Positions 57,059 to 64,000 of a DNA stretch of 64,000 nucleotides are shown one piece after another. A program made the translations under genes and the position numbers. Within the stretch, counting starts at the first letter, position 1. The number at the start of each line of letters is the position of its first letter. Below the pieces are notes generated by a model, which saw only the letters and a program-made list of their open reading frames with translations, did not search any database and had not been told where the DNA came from. The DNA lies in NCBI RefSeq assembly GCF_014199625.1, contig NZ_JACHNY010000009.1, positions 62,001 through 126,000 of the forward strand, in the 5' to 3' direction. This DNA comes from Sphingomonas abaci (lineage in GTDB: Bacteria; Pseudomonadota; Alphaproteobacteria; Sphingomonadales; Sphingomonadaceae).

Positions 57059-57841
57059 ATGGATCTGGGAATTGCCGGCCGCACCGCTATCGTCTGCGCC
57101 TCCAGCCACGGGCTGGGCCGCGCCTGCGCCTTCGCGCTTGCCCGCGCCGGCTGCAGGCTGGTGGTGAACGGCCGCGACGCGGGCGACGGAGCGGCGACCG
57201 CCGCCGCGATCCGGGCGGAGACCGGCGCCACCGTCACCTTCGTGCCCGGCGACCTGGGCGACGCCGATGTCCGCGCCGCGCTGGTCGAGGCGGCGGGCGG
57301 CGCGGTCGACATCCTGGTCAACAACAATGGCGGCCCGCCCGCGCGCGATTTCCGCCAGCTCGACGGCGCGGCGATCCATGCCGGGGTGGAGGCCAACATG
57401 GTCGTGCCGATCGACATGGTCCGCCGCACCGTCGACGGCATGGCCGAGCGCGGCTGGGGACGCATCCTGTGCATCACCTCCGCCTCGGTGAAGCAGCCGC
57501 TCGCCGGGCTCGACCTGTCGAGCGGCGCGCGGATTGGCCTGACCGGTTTCCTGGCGGGCGTCGCACGCCAGGTGGCGGGCTCGGGGGTGACGATCAACTT
57601 CCTCCTGCCGGGCGCCTTCGCCACGCGGCGGATCGACGCACTCAATCGCACCGCCGCCCAGGCCGCCGGCATCGCGCCAGAGGAGGCGCTGGAGCGCCGC
57701 CGCCGCGCCATCCCCGCCGGACGCCTGGGCGAGCCCGACGAGTTCGGCGCGACTTGCGCCTTCCTGTGCTCGGACCGGGCGGGCTATATCACCGGCCAGT
57801 CGATCCTGATCGATGGCGGCGCCTATCCGGGCGTGCTGTAG
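57059..57841 (+). CDS. SDR-family oxidoreductase
   Basis: A 260-residue short-chain dehydrogenase. The cofactor motif is ASSHGLGRA (residues 14-22; a slight variant of TGxxxGxG), VNNNGGPP corresponds to the NNAG motif, and the conserved Ser in ITSASVKQP is present. The usual YxxxK is replaced by a region reading LDLSSGARIGLTGF, so the catalytic Tyr is missing or shifted, as in 3-oxoacyl-reductase-like 'divergent' SDRs. AAGGAG precedes ATG 57059. It is followed by a dienelactone hydrolase gene, probably the same operon. Confidence 0.88.
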   Translation: MDLGIAGRTAIVCASSHGLGRACAFALARAGCRLVVNGRDAGDGAATAAAIRAETGATVTFVPGDLGDADVRAALVEAAGGAVDILVNNNGGPPARDFRQLDGAAIHAGVEANMVVPIDMVRRTVDGMAERGWGRILCITSASVKQPLAGLDLSSGARIGLTGFLAGVARQVAGSGVTINFLLPGAFATRRIDALNRTAAQAAGIAPEEALERRRRAIPAGRLGEPDEFGATCAFLCSDRAGYITGQSILIDGGAYPGVL

Positions 57842-57881
57842 GGGGCGGGTCCCCGACCCTCCAAGCTTACGGACTACGACC

Positions 57882-58631
57882 ATGATCCTGCGCAGCGACG
57901 AATTTGAAGACGTGCCCAGCGCCGATGGCGGGGTGATGCGGACGCATCTGTTCCGCCCCGCCCTGCCCGGCCGGTTTCCCGGACTGGTGCTGTTCTCCGA
58001 GATCTACCAGGTGACCGCGCCGATCCGCCGCCTCGCCGCCTATATCGCCGGCCATGGCTATGTCGTCGCGGTGCCGGAGGTCTATCACGAACATGAAGCG
58101 CCGGGCACCGTGCTCGCCTATGACCAGCCGGGCACCGATCGCGGCAACGCGCTGAAGATCACCAAGCCGGTGGCGGGCTTCGACGCGGATGCCGGGCTGG
58201 CGCTCGACCTTCTGGCCGCGCACCCCGCCTGCACCGGGCGGCTGGGCAGCGTCGGCGTCTGCCTGGGCGGGCATCTTGCCCTGCGCGCGGCATTCGATCC
58301 GCGCGTGGCGGCTGCGGCGCTCTTCTACCCCACCGATGTCCATTCGGGCACGCTGGGCGCGGGCCGGCAGGACGACAGTCTGGCGCGGCTGGACGAGCTC
58401 GGCGGCGAGACGCTGTTCGTCTGGGGCCGGCAGGATCCCCATGTCCCCTTCGCCGGCCGCGAAACGATCCGCGCCCGGCTGGAAGCGGTCGGCGCGCGCT
58501 ACGAATGGCATGAGGTGAACGCCGCCCACGCCTTTCTGCGCGACGAGGGTCCCCGCTACGACCCGGCGCTGTTCGCCCAGGCGACCGGATGGATGTTCGC
58601 CCTGTTCGCGCGCACGCTGACCGGCGGCTGA
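57882..58631 (+). CDS. Dienelactone hydrolase family protein
   Basis: A 249-residue alpha/beta hydrolase. The nucleophile elbow GVCLGGHL contains a Cys, the hallmark of dienelactone hydrolases, with Asp in WGRQDPHVPF and His in NAAHAFLRDEG completing the triad. It hydrolyses lactones or related esters, for example in aromatic degradation. It lies 40 nt after the SDR gene; an operon is likely. Confidence 0.9.
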   Translation: MILRSDEFEDVPSADGGVMRTHLFRPALPGRFPGLVLFSEIYQVTAPIRRLAAYIAGHGYVVAVPEVYHEHEAPGTVLAYDQPGTDRGNALKITKPVAGFDADAGLALDLLAAHPACTGRLGSVGVCLGGHLALRAAFDPRVAAAALFYPTDVHSGTLGAGRQDDSLARLDELGGETLFVWGRQDPHVPFAGRETIRARLEAVGARYEWHEVNAAHAFLRDEGPRYDPALFAQATGWMFALFARTLTGG

Positions 58632-58637
58632 GCCGGG

Positions 58638-58754
58638 TCAGGGGATGAGATGCGATTCCGGCTTGTCCGCCTTCTTCATCGTCACGGCCATCACCACCGG
58701 GGTCAGCACCGTCGCGGCGGCCAGGCATCCGATCAGGATCTCGACATAGATCAT
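58638..58754 (-). CDS. Small membrane peptide, 38 residues
   Basis: MIYVEILIGCLAAATVLTPVVMAVTMKKADKPESHLIP, starting at ATG 58754 with the strong ribosome site GGGGAGAGG. One hydrophobic segment spans about residues 4-24, followed by a charged end. Its 3' end faces the dienelactone hydrolase gene, 6 nt away. No family recognised; size and start signal suggest a small regulatory or membrane protein. Confidence 0.6.
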   Translation of the reverse strand: MIYVEILIGCLAAATVLTPVVMAVTMKKADKPESHLIP

Positions 58755-58809
58755 GGGCAATCCTCTCCCCGAACCTGTGGTTCTGTTGGAGAGAGGATGC
58801 TGCGCTCAA

Positions 58810-58828
58810 TTCTTGCCACTGGCAAGAA
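58810..58828. promoter_or_regulatory. 19-bp perfect palindrome
   Basis: TTCTTGCCA-C-TGGCAAGAA is a perfect 9-bp inverted repeat with a single central base. It lies 56 nt upstream of the 38-residue peptide gene and after the flavin reductase gene on the minus strand. A dimeric regulator operator is the simplest reading; it could also form a short hairpin. Confidence 0.55.
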
Positions 58829-58959
58829 GAGTCTGACAGAATCTTGACGAATCATGATGATTTTTCATCATCTTCGCAGATGCGGCAGAGTTGGCGGCGT
58901 AGGGCGCCGGCTTTTGCGCCGGTACTTCGCCGCAGCTGCGAACACTTCGACCGAACAGC

Positions 58960-59526
58960 TCAGTCGCGCGGATTGAGGACGGCGGAGGCGAAACCGCCAT
59001 CGAGATAGAGCATGGCCGGCGCATCGGCGCGCGACCGCATCGCTCCGACTCGACCGATCAGGATGCTGTGCGTGCCATAGTCGTGCAGGTCGTCGAGCGC
59101 GCATTCGAACGCCGCGACCGCATCGTTGAGCAGCGGCTGTCCGCCCGGCCCGTCCGTCCAGGCACCCTCCAGGAAGCGCGCCGCGCCGTCCAGCCCGCGC
59201 CGCGCCGAGAAGATCGCCACCGTCTCCGCATGGTCGGCCGCGAGCAGGTTGATGCTGAACGCCCGCGCATCCGCGACGATCGGATGCGCGCTCGACCGCC
59301 GGTTGATGCAGGCGAGCAGCATCGGCGGATCGGCGCACAGCGAGTTCCAGGCGGTGGCGACCAGCCCGGTCCGCCGCGACCCCTGCGCCGTCGCGACGAT
59401 CGCCACCGCGCCCGGCACCAGCCGCATCTGCTGCAGGAATCGCGCCCGGATCGCGTCCTCGGCGGCAGGGTCGGCAATCGGGCTCTGGGCCAAGGGAAAC
59501 TCCGGGGAACGGGGGCGATCGGTCAT
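58960..59526 (-). CDS. Flavin reductase family protein
   Basis: A 188-residue flavin reductase (FMN-binding split barrel, HpaC/NADH-FMN type), which supplies reduced flavin to a partner monooxygenase. Segments such as FLQQMRLVPGAVAIVATAQGSRRTGLVATAWNSLCADPPMLLACINRRSS and INLLAADHAETVAIFS fit the family. ATG 59526 starts MTDRPRSPEFPL. An upstream in-frame start would add 45 unsupported residues. Partner oxygenase is not in the window. Confidence 0.88.
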   Translation of the reverse strand: MTDRPRSPEFPLAQSPIADPAAEDAIRARFLQQMRLVPGAVAIVATAQGSRRTGLVATAWNSLCADPPMLLACINRRSSAHPIVADARAFSINLLAADHAETVAIFSARRGLDGAARFLEGAWTDGPGGQPLLNDAVAAFECALDDLHDYGTHSILIGRVGAMRSRADAPAMLYLDGGFASAVLNPRD

Positions 59527-59763
59527 GACCCTTACCAGCTTGGGTGGCGCTTGGAAGAGCGACGCGCCACCCTCTGACGGTCGGGCCACCGCCGACGACG
59601 ACCAGTCGCCCGATGTCCCGGCCGCCTCCCTTGGGCTCGACATGACCGCAGACGTCGCCAAGCACCCGCGTCGAGCCGTCGCCAGTCCGCAAGCACGGGC
59701 GGCACGACCATGCCGAAAAGGTCGAGACAGGAAGAGGATCTTGGTCGCCGCGGCTCTTGCGGC

Positions 59764-60262
59764 GTGAACGACAACAATAACGGCACGATCAACACGGCGC
59801 TGGACGCGTTTGGCTATGACGGCGGTGCCTTCGCCTACAGCCAGGTGTCGAGCGCCGACATCCCAGGCCTGTCATCCCATGCGAACGAGCCCGTCGACGC
59901 CCCCCGCATGCTGGAACGGCATCGCCGATGTCGGCATCCATGCCGGCGGTGGCGGCAGGAACCGCATCGGCAACCAAACGACCTTCTACGAAATCGATGC
60001 GCGGGACCTCGACCACTTCCCGCTGATCGCCTCGGGCGGTTCGACCGCGACGGTGTTCGCCACCGTGGTGGCGGCGGTGCCGGAGCCGGCGGCGCGGCGT
60101 GGCGATCCGCTACGTCTGATCCGATCGCGGCCGCAGGAGGAGCGGCACGGGAATGAGGGTCTGCCGGACGCTGCTTGGCGGCCCTTTCGCATAGGTCCGG
60201 CGGGGTCGGACGCCATGCCCGGCGGCCGGCTTATTGTGCAATGCAGCATGAGACCCATATAG
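59764..60262 (+). pseudogene. Decayed PEP-CTERM-like protein remnant
   Basis: Two overlapping frames give a broken protein: GTG 59764 reads VNDNNNGTINTALDAFGYDGGAFAYS, and after a shift near 59900 another frame reads GIADVGIHAGGGGRNRIGNQTTFYEIDARDLDHFPLIASGG, ending VAAVPEPAA just where a PEP-CTERM motif would stand. The tail after VPEP is not a sorting helix in this frame. No start signal is obvious. It looks like a mutated secreted-protein gene; low certainty. Confidence 0.4.
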
Positions 60263-60317
60263 GCTTGTCTGGCAGGCCGCCGCGATGCACCCTGGCCGGC
60301 CGGTCGAGGAGCCTGTC

Positions 60318-61400
60318 ATGCGCAACCTTTCCGATACGCTTTCGCGCCTGGCGCAACAATCCGGCCTGACCATGCCCAGTGACGGCGCCGATGACCGCCT
60401 GGCCGAACTGACCGGATTCGGCAGCAATCCCGGTGCCTTGCGGGCGCGCTGCCATGTCCCGGCCGACCTGCCGGCCGATGCGCCCCTGGTCGTCTGCCTG
60501 CATGGCTGCACGCAATCGGCGAGCGTCTATGACCGGGGCACGGGCTGGTCGACGCTGGCGGAGCAGGCGGGGTTCGCGTTGCTGTTCCCCGAGCAGCGCC
60601 GCGAGAACAACGCCAATCTCTGCTTCAACTGGTTCGTCCCCGCCGACATCGCCCGTCATGGCGGCGAGGTGGAGTCGATCGCGCAGATGATCCGGGCGAT
60701 GGTCGCGCGACACGGACTGGACCCGGCGCGCATCCATGTCACCGGCCTGTCCGCCGGCGGCGCGATGACCGCCGCGATGCTCGCCGCCTGGCCCGAATTG
60801 TTCGCCAGCGGCGCGATCTTCGCCGGCCTGCCCTATGCCGCCGCCGCCACCGTGCCGCAGGCGCTGGACCGGATGCGCGGCCATGGCCTGGCCGACGACG
60901 CGGCGGCGGGCGCGGCGGTGCGCGCCGCCGCGCCCAGGTCGGCGCGACGGCCGCGGGTGGCGATCTGGCACGGCACCAGCGATTCGACCGTGGTGCTGGC
61001 CAATCGCGACGCGCTGACCCGGCAGTGGCTGGCGGCGTACGACCTGCCGCCGGCTCCCGCGACGACGGAGGCCGATCGCAACTGGTCGCACCGGGTCTGG
61101 CCCGGTCCGGACGGCGCGCCGCTGGTCGAGGAATGGACCATCACCGGGCTGGGCCACGGCGTGCCGATCGACCCGCATGGCCCGGACGCGCTGGGCGCGG
61201 CGGGGCCGCACATGATCGATGTCGGCTTGGCGAGCACGCTGCGATTGGCGCGGGACTGGAGCCTGATCCCGGCCGGGCACGCGGCGGCGGAGCGGCCCGC
61301 CCCCCGAGCGAGCGAGCCCGGTTTCGATCCGCTGAAGGTCGCGGGTGGCGTGCAGGCGACGATCGAGCAGGCGCTGCGCGCGGCGGGGCTGATGCGCTAG
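60318..61400 (+). CDS. PHB depolymerase family esterase
   Basis: A 360-residue alpha/beta hydrolase of the esterase PHB depolymerase type. The nucleophile elbow is GLSAGGAMT (Ser), the Asp lies in HGTSDSTV and the His in GLGHGVPID; the VVCLHGCTQSASVYDRGTGWSTLAEQAGFALLFPEQ segment is characteristic. It has no signal peptide. GAGGAG precedes ATG 60318. The gene stands alone; it may act on polyhydroxyalkanoate oligomers or other esters. Confidence 0.9.
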   Translation: MRNLSDTLSRLAQQSGLTMPSDGADDRLAELTGFGSNPGALRARCHVPADLPADAPLVVCLHGCTQSASVYDRGTGWSTLAEQAGFALLFPEQRRENNANLCFNWFVPADIARHGGEVESIAQMIRAMVARHGLDPARIHVTGLSAGGAMTAAMLAAWPELFASGAIFAGLPYAAAATVPQALDRMRGHGLADDAAAGAAVRAAAPRSARRPRVAIWHGTSDSTVVLANRDALTRQWLAAYDLPPAPATTEADRNWSHRVWPGPDGAPLVEEWTITGLGHGVPIDPHGPDALGAAGPHMIDVGLASTLRLARDWSLIPAGHAAAERPAPRASEPGFDPLKVAGGVQATIEQALRAAGLMR

Positions 61401-61646
61401 CGTCGGTTTGGAACAGCAGGACAGCGAACCGAAGCGAGCCCCGCTCCTGCGTCCGCACGGCGTCAGGCTTTCCCAGGCTGTGAGCGACGCCTTTAGTAGC
61501 TCCAGGCTCCTGCGTTCGCCGAAGCCCGGGTCGACACCGTCTCATGGCCGAAATGTCGCATGGACATCGGCATCGGACCCCCGACGCCCTCTCGCTGATA
61601 CATAGTGCTGATCCGGCTCGGCCGGCGTCCCCGATGGCAGGGGAGA
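61401..61646. other. Gap between esterase and tRNA-Leu
   Basis: 246 nt without a supportable gene, terminator or repeat. Nothing distinctive seen. Confidence 0.4.
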
Positions 61647-61733
61647 TGGTGCGGTCAAGAAGACTCGAACTTCCACGGCCTTTCGGCCACAACGACCTCA
61701 ACGTTGCGCGTCTACCAATTCCGCCATGACCGC
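61647..61733 (-). tRNA. tRNA-Leu (GAG)
   Basis: An 87-nt class II tRNA with encoded CCA: acceptor GCGGTCA/TGACCGC, anticodon stem CAACG/CGTTG with loop TTGAGGT (anticodon GAG, reading CUC), a variable arm with stem GGCC/GGCC, and T-arm GAAGTTCGAGTCTTC. Leucine identity follows from the anticodon and the long variable arm. Confidence 0.95.
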
Positions 61734-61832
61734 ACATGTCAGAACACCGGGCGACCCGGCATTCGGTAGGCGGGTGCCTTTAGCAAGGCATCCGTTCCCC
61801 CGCAACTCCCCCCGATGCGATTTTCTCGGGCC

Positions 61833-62627
61833 TCAGCTACCCTCGCCGACGAAGCTGAGGTCGAGCTGGCGCGAATTGGCCGGCACGTCGAGCTTCGCGG
61901 AATTGAAGTCCAGGCTGGCGCCGGGCGCAAGCATCCGCCGCTGCGGCGTGATCGTCCAGCTATAGACGGTGCGTCCCTTGGTGCCGGGCGCGTCCTTCAG
62001 CTCGACCAGTATGTCGGGCACGCGCTGTTCGCCGCCGGTCGGATTGACCACCTGCCCGCTGACCGCGAACAATTCGGAGCCGTTCTCCAGTTCGCGCCGC
62101 TCGACCGGCCCACGCACGAATCGCAGCGGCGTCTGATCGGGACCGAAGGCGAGGCCGATGCGGCTGGCGAGGCCGGGTGCGCCCGACCACAGGATCGCGC
62201 CCGCGCCCACCAGCATCAACAGCCCCGCCAGCACCGCCAGGATCGTCCAGCGCCGCGCCGGATTGCGGCGCGGGCGGCGGGTCTGCGGACGCTGGACATG
62301 CGCGTCATAGCCGCCGGGCGGCGGCACGATCGGCGGCGGCGGCGCGAAGGGACGCGCGGGCGCCGGCGCAGCCCAGTCGTCGCTGCCCGGGGCAATCGTC
62401 GGCGCGGCCGGCGGCGCGACCGCGGGCGCGGGATCCTGATGCGCGGGCGCCTCCGCCCCCGCCGCGACCAGGTCGGGCATCAGCGGCGATGGCGGGGCGT
62501 CGGGCGGCGGCAGCTGCTGGAACCAGCTGTGCCGGCAATTGGCGCAGCGGACGGTCCGCCCCTCCGCCCCAATCGCACTGTCGGGCACCAGGTAACGGGT
62601 GCGGCATTCGGGACATTCGAGGATCAT
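61833..62627 (-). CDS. Zinc-ribbon (MJ0042-type) membrane protein
   Basis: A 264-residue protein. The N-terminal zinc ribbon is CPECRTRYLVPDSAIGAEGRTVRCANCRHSWFQ (two CxxC pairs), followed by a Pro/Ala-rich linker (about 45-125), one transmembrane helix (about 127-147) and a C-terminal beta-rich domain of DUF3426 type, ending LPDLSFVGEG-like. It begins at ATG 62627, divergent from ftsE. Role unknown; such proteins sit near ftsEX in sphingomonads. Confidence 0.88.
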   Translation of the reverse strand: MILECPECRTRYLVPDSAIGAEGRTVRCANCRHSWFQQLPPPDAPPSPLMPDLVAAGAEAPAHQDPAPAVAPPAAPTIAPGSDDWAAPAPARPFAPPPPIVPPPGGYDAHVQRPQTRRPRRNPARRWTILAVLAGLLMLVGAGAILWSGAPGLASRIGLAFGPDQTPLRFVRGPVERRELENGSELFAVSGQVVNPTGGEQRVPDILVELKDAPGTKGRTVYSWTITPQRRMLAPGASLDFNSAKLDVPANSRQLDLSFVGEGS

Positions 62628-62773
62628 TATGGATGCACGCTTCGCCGATGAGCCACCCCCCGTGGCACGATCCGGCCGATGTGCCATGCCGTTGCCGCGC
62701 GTGGCAAGCGTTCAAGCATCGCAGCCACCGGCTTGAAGCGTCGCGACGGGCATGTAATGGCCTTTTCCCATCC

Positions 62774-63475
62774 ATGGCGACGATCGTGCAGTTCGAAAAT
62801 GTCGGCTTGCGCTACGGCTCGGGCACGGAAACGCTGAGCGACATCAGCTTCTCGCTGCAATCCGGCGCATTCTATTTCCTGACCGGGGCGAGCGGCGCGG
62901 GCAAGACATCGCTGCTGCGCCTCATGTACCTGGCGCAGCGGCCCAGCCGCGGCATCATCCGCCTGTTCGGCGAGGATGCGGTGGTGCTGCCGCGCGATCG
63001 GCTCCCCGGCTTCCGCCGCCGCATCGGCGTGGTGTTCCAGGATTTCCGGCTGGTGCCGCATCTGTCCGCCTGGGACAATATCGCGCTGCCGCTGCACGTC
63101 GCCGGCATGCCGGTTGCCGAGATCAACGAAGCGGTGCGCGAGATGCTGGCCTGGGTCGGCCTGGCCGACCGGGCGGAGGCGCGGCCGGCGACGCTGTCGG
63201 GCGGCGAGCAGCAGCGCGTCGCCATCGCCCGCGCGGTGATCGCCCGGCCCGAACTGCTGGTCGCCGACGAGCCGACCGGCAATGTCGATCCGGAAATGGC
63301 CGACCGGCTGATCCACCTGTTCGGCTCGCTCGGCAAGCTGGGCACCACCGTGGTCGTCGCCACCCACGACCTGCACCTGCTGACCCGCCTGCCCCAGGCG
63401 CAGATGATGCGGCTGGACCGCGGCCGGCTGCACGATCCGACCGGCCTGCTGCGTTTCCCGACGGCGGCGGCATGA
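62774..63475 (+). CDS. ftsE: Cell division ATP-binding protein FtsE
   Basis: A 233-residue ABC ATPase: Walker A GASGAGKTS, Q-loop VFQDFRLVPHLSAWDNIALPLHV, signature LSGGEQQRVAIARA, Walker B LLVADEPTGNVD. With FtsX it links the divisome to peptidoglycan hydrolases. ATG 62774 gives the family N-terminus MATIVQFENVGLRYG. Its stop overlaps the ftsX start by 4 nt. Confidence 0.95.
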   Translation: MATIVQFENVGLRYGSGTETLSDISFSLQSGAFYFLTGASGAGKTSLLRLMYLAQRPSRGIIRLFGEDAVVLPRDRLPGFRRRIGVVFQDFRLVPHLSAWDNIALPLHVAGMPVAEINEAVREMLAWVGLADRAEARPATLSGGEQQRVAIARAVIARPELLVADEPTGNVDPEMADRLIHLFGSLGKLGTTVVVATHDLHLLTRLPQAQMMRLDRGRLHDPTGLLRFPTAAA

Positions 63476-64000
63476 GCGAGAATCGCACCGCGCGCGTGCT
63501 GGACGAGGCGCGCGGCCTGCGCGCCATGGTGTGGGTGATGGCGATCATGCTGTTCCTGACCGTGCTGGCGGCGGCGCTGGGCCTGGGCACCGCCAGTGCC
63601 GGCCGGTTGCTCGACCGCCAGCTCGCCGGGCGGCTGACCGTGCAGCTGGTCGGCGGCGACGCGCGGGCGAGCGACGCCGCGGCGGGCGCGGTGCTGGCGC
63701 GGTTGCGGCGGATGCCCCAGGTGACGCGCGCGGTCGCGGTGCCGCGCGCCGATCTGGTCCGGCTGCTCCGCCCCTGGCTGGGCGAGGCGGCGGAGGACGG
63801 CGAATTGCCGGTGCCGGCGATGATCGATGTCGACCTGCGCGATGCCGACGACGCCAGCGTGGCGCGGGTCGCGGGACAGGTCCGCGCGGCGAGCCCGCTG
63901 GCGCGCGTCGACCGGCACCAGAGCTGGATGTCGCCGGTCAGCGGGTTGATGCGGACGCTGACCTGGCTGGCGGCGGCGCTGGTGGCGCTGCTGGCGCTCG
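63472..64000 (+). CDS. ftsX: Cell division protein FtsX, partial
   Basis: Only the first 176 codons are in the window (MSENRTARVLDEARGLRAMVWVMAIMLFLTVLAAALGLGTASAG). The first transmembrane segment (about residues 20-40), the periplasmic loop and the start of the second membrane segment (TLTWLAAALVALLAL) follow the FtsX plan. It couples ATP hydrolysis by FtsE to periplasmic amidase activation. Cut by the window end. Confidence 0.93.
   Translation, partial: MSENRTARVLDEARGLRAMVWVMAIMLFLTVLAAALGLGTASAGRLLDRQLAGRLTVQLVGGDARASDAAAGAVLARLRRMPQVTRAVAVPRADLVRLLRPWLGEAAEDGELPVPAMIDVDLRDADDASVARVAGQVRAASPLARVDRHQSWMSPVSGLMRTLTWLAAALVALLAL

Overview
The window is high-GC DNA with tightly packed, 4-nt-overlapping operons. 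The gene families (FdxA-CarD-SUV3-like helicase block, MucR regulators, a Rhodobacter-type gene transfer agent cluster, PEPxxWA-CTERM protein, NodT-type lipoprotein, TonB receptors) point to an alphaproteobacterium, most likely Sphingomonas or a close sphingomonad. No tool was run; all calls come from reading the sequence and the translations.

Layout. 1-10187 (minus): a gene transfer agent (GTA)-like head-tail cluster running from a small terminase-like gene through terminase, portal, protease, capsid, connectors, tail tube, chaperones, tape measure and baseplate proteins to the first codons of the host-specificity protein, which is cut by the window edge. 10481-12228 (plus): GAF protein, secreted cyclophilin, hemerythrin-like protein. 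12332-14557 (minus): katG. 14682-23399: a two-component system (minus) divergent from a heavy-metal-type RND efflux operon (adaptor, pump, NodT lipoprotein, plus a fourth gene of unknown role). 23499: rpsN. 23916-27500 (minus): two tandem paralogous glycoside-hydrolase-like proteins. 27955-31031: MucR regulator, PPK2, DUF2807 lipoprotein, CarD. 31191-35572 (minus): alpha/beta hydrolase, FdxA, S4 protein, SUV3-like helicase, divergent from an M23 peptidase. 37617-40661: a TonB receptor broken by an in-frame stop. 40791-45306: retropepsin-like protease, aminopeptidase P, two very small genes, tRNA-Thr, a second MucR, small genes.

45461-56275 (all minus) looks like one functional unit: two tandem subtilisin/kexin-like proteases with RTX repeats and the same C-terminal end, followed by TolC, a PEPxxWA-CTERM protein, a type I secretion ABC transporter and its HlyD adaptor. 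The export machine lies directly downstream of its probable substrates. The second protease gene carries a frameshift.

57059-64000: SDR, dienelactone hydrolase, a 38-residue membrane peptide, flavin reductase, a decayed PEP-CTERM-like remnant, PHB-depolymerase-like esterase, tRNA-Leu, a zinc-ribbon membrane protein, ftsE and the start of ftsX. No insertion sequence, CRISPR array or rRNA gene was seen. The most unusual items are the GTA tail protein with a large fused N-terminal domain, the protease/type I secretion unit, the fourth gene of the RND operon, and the two broken genes.
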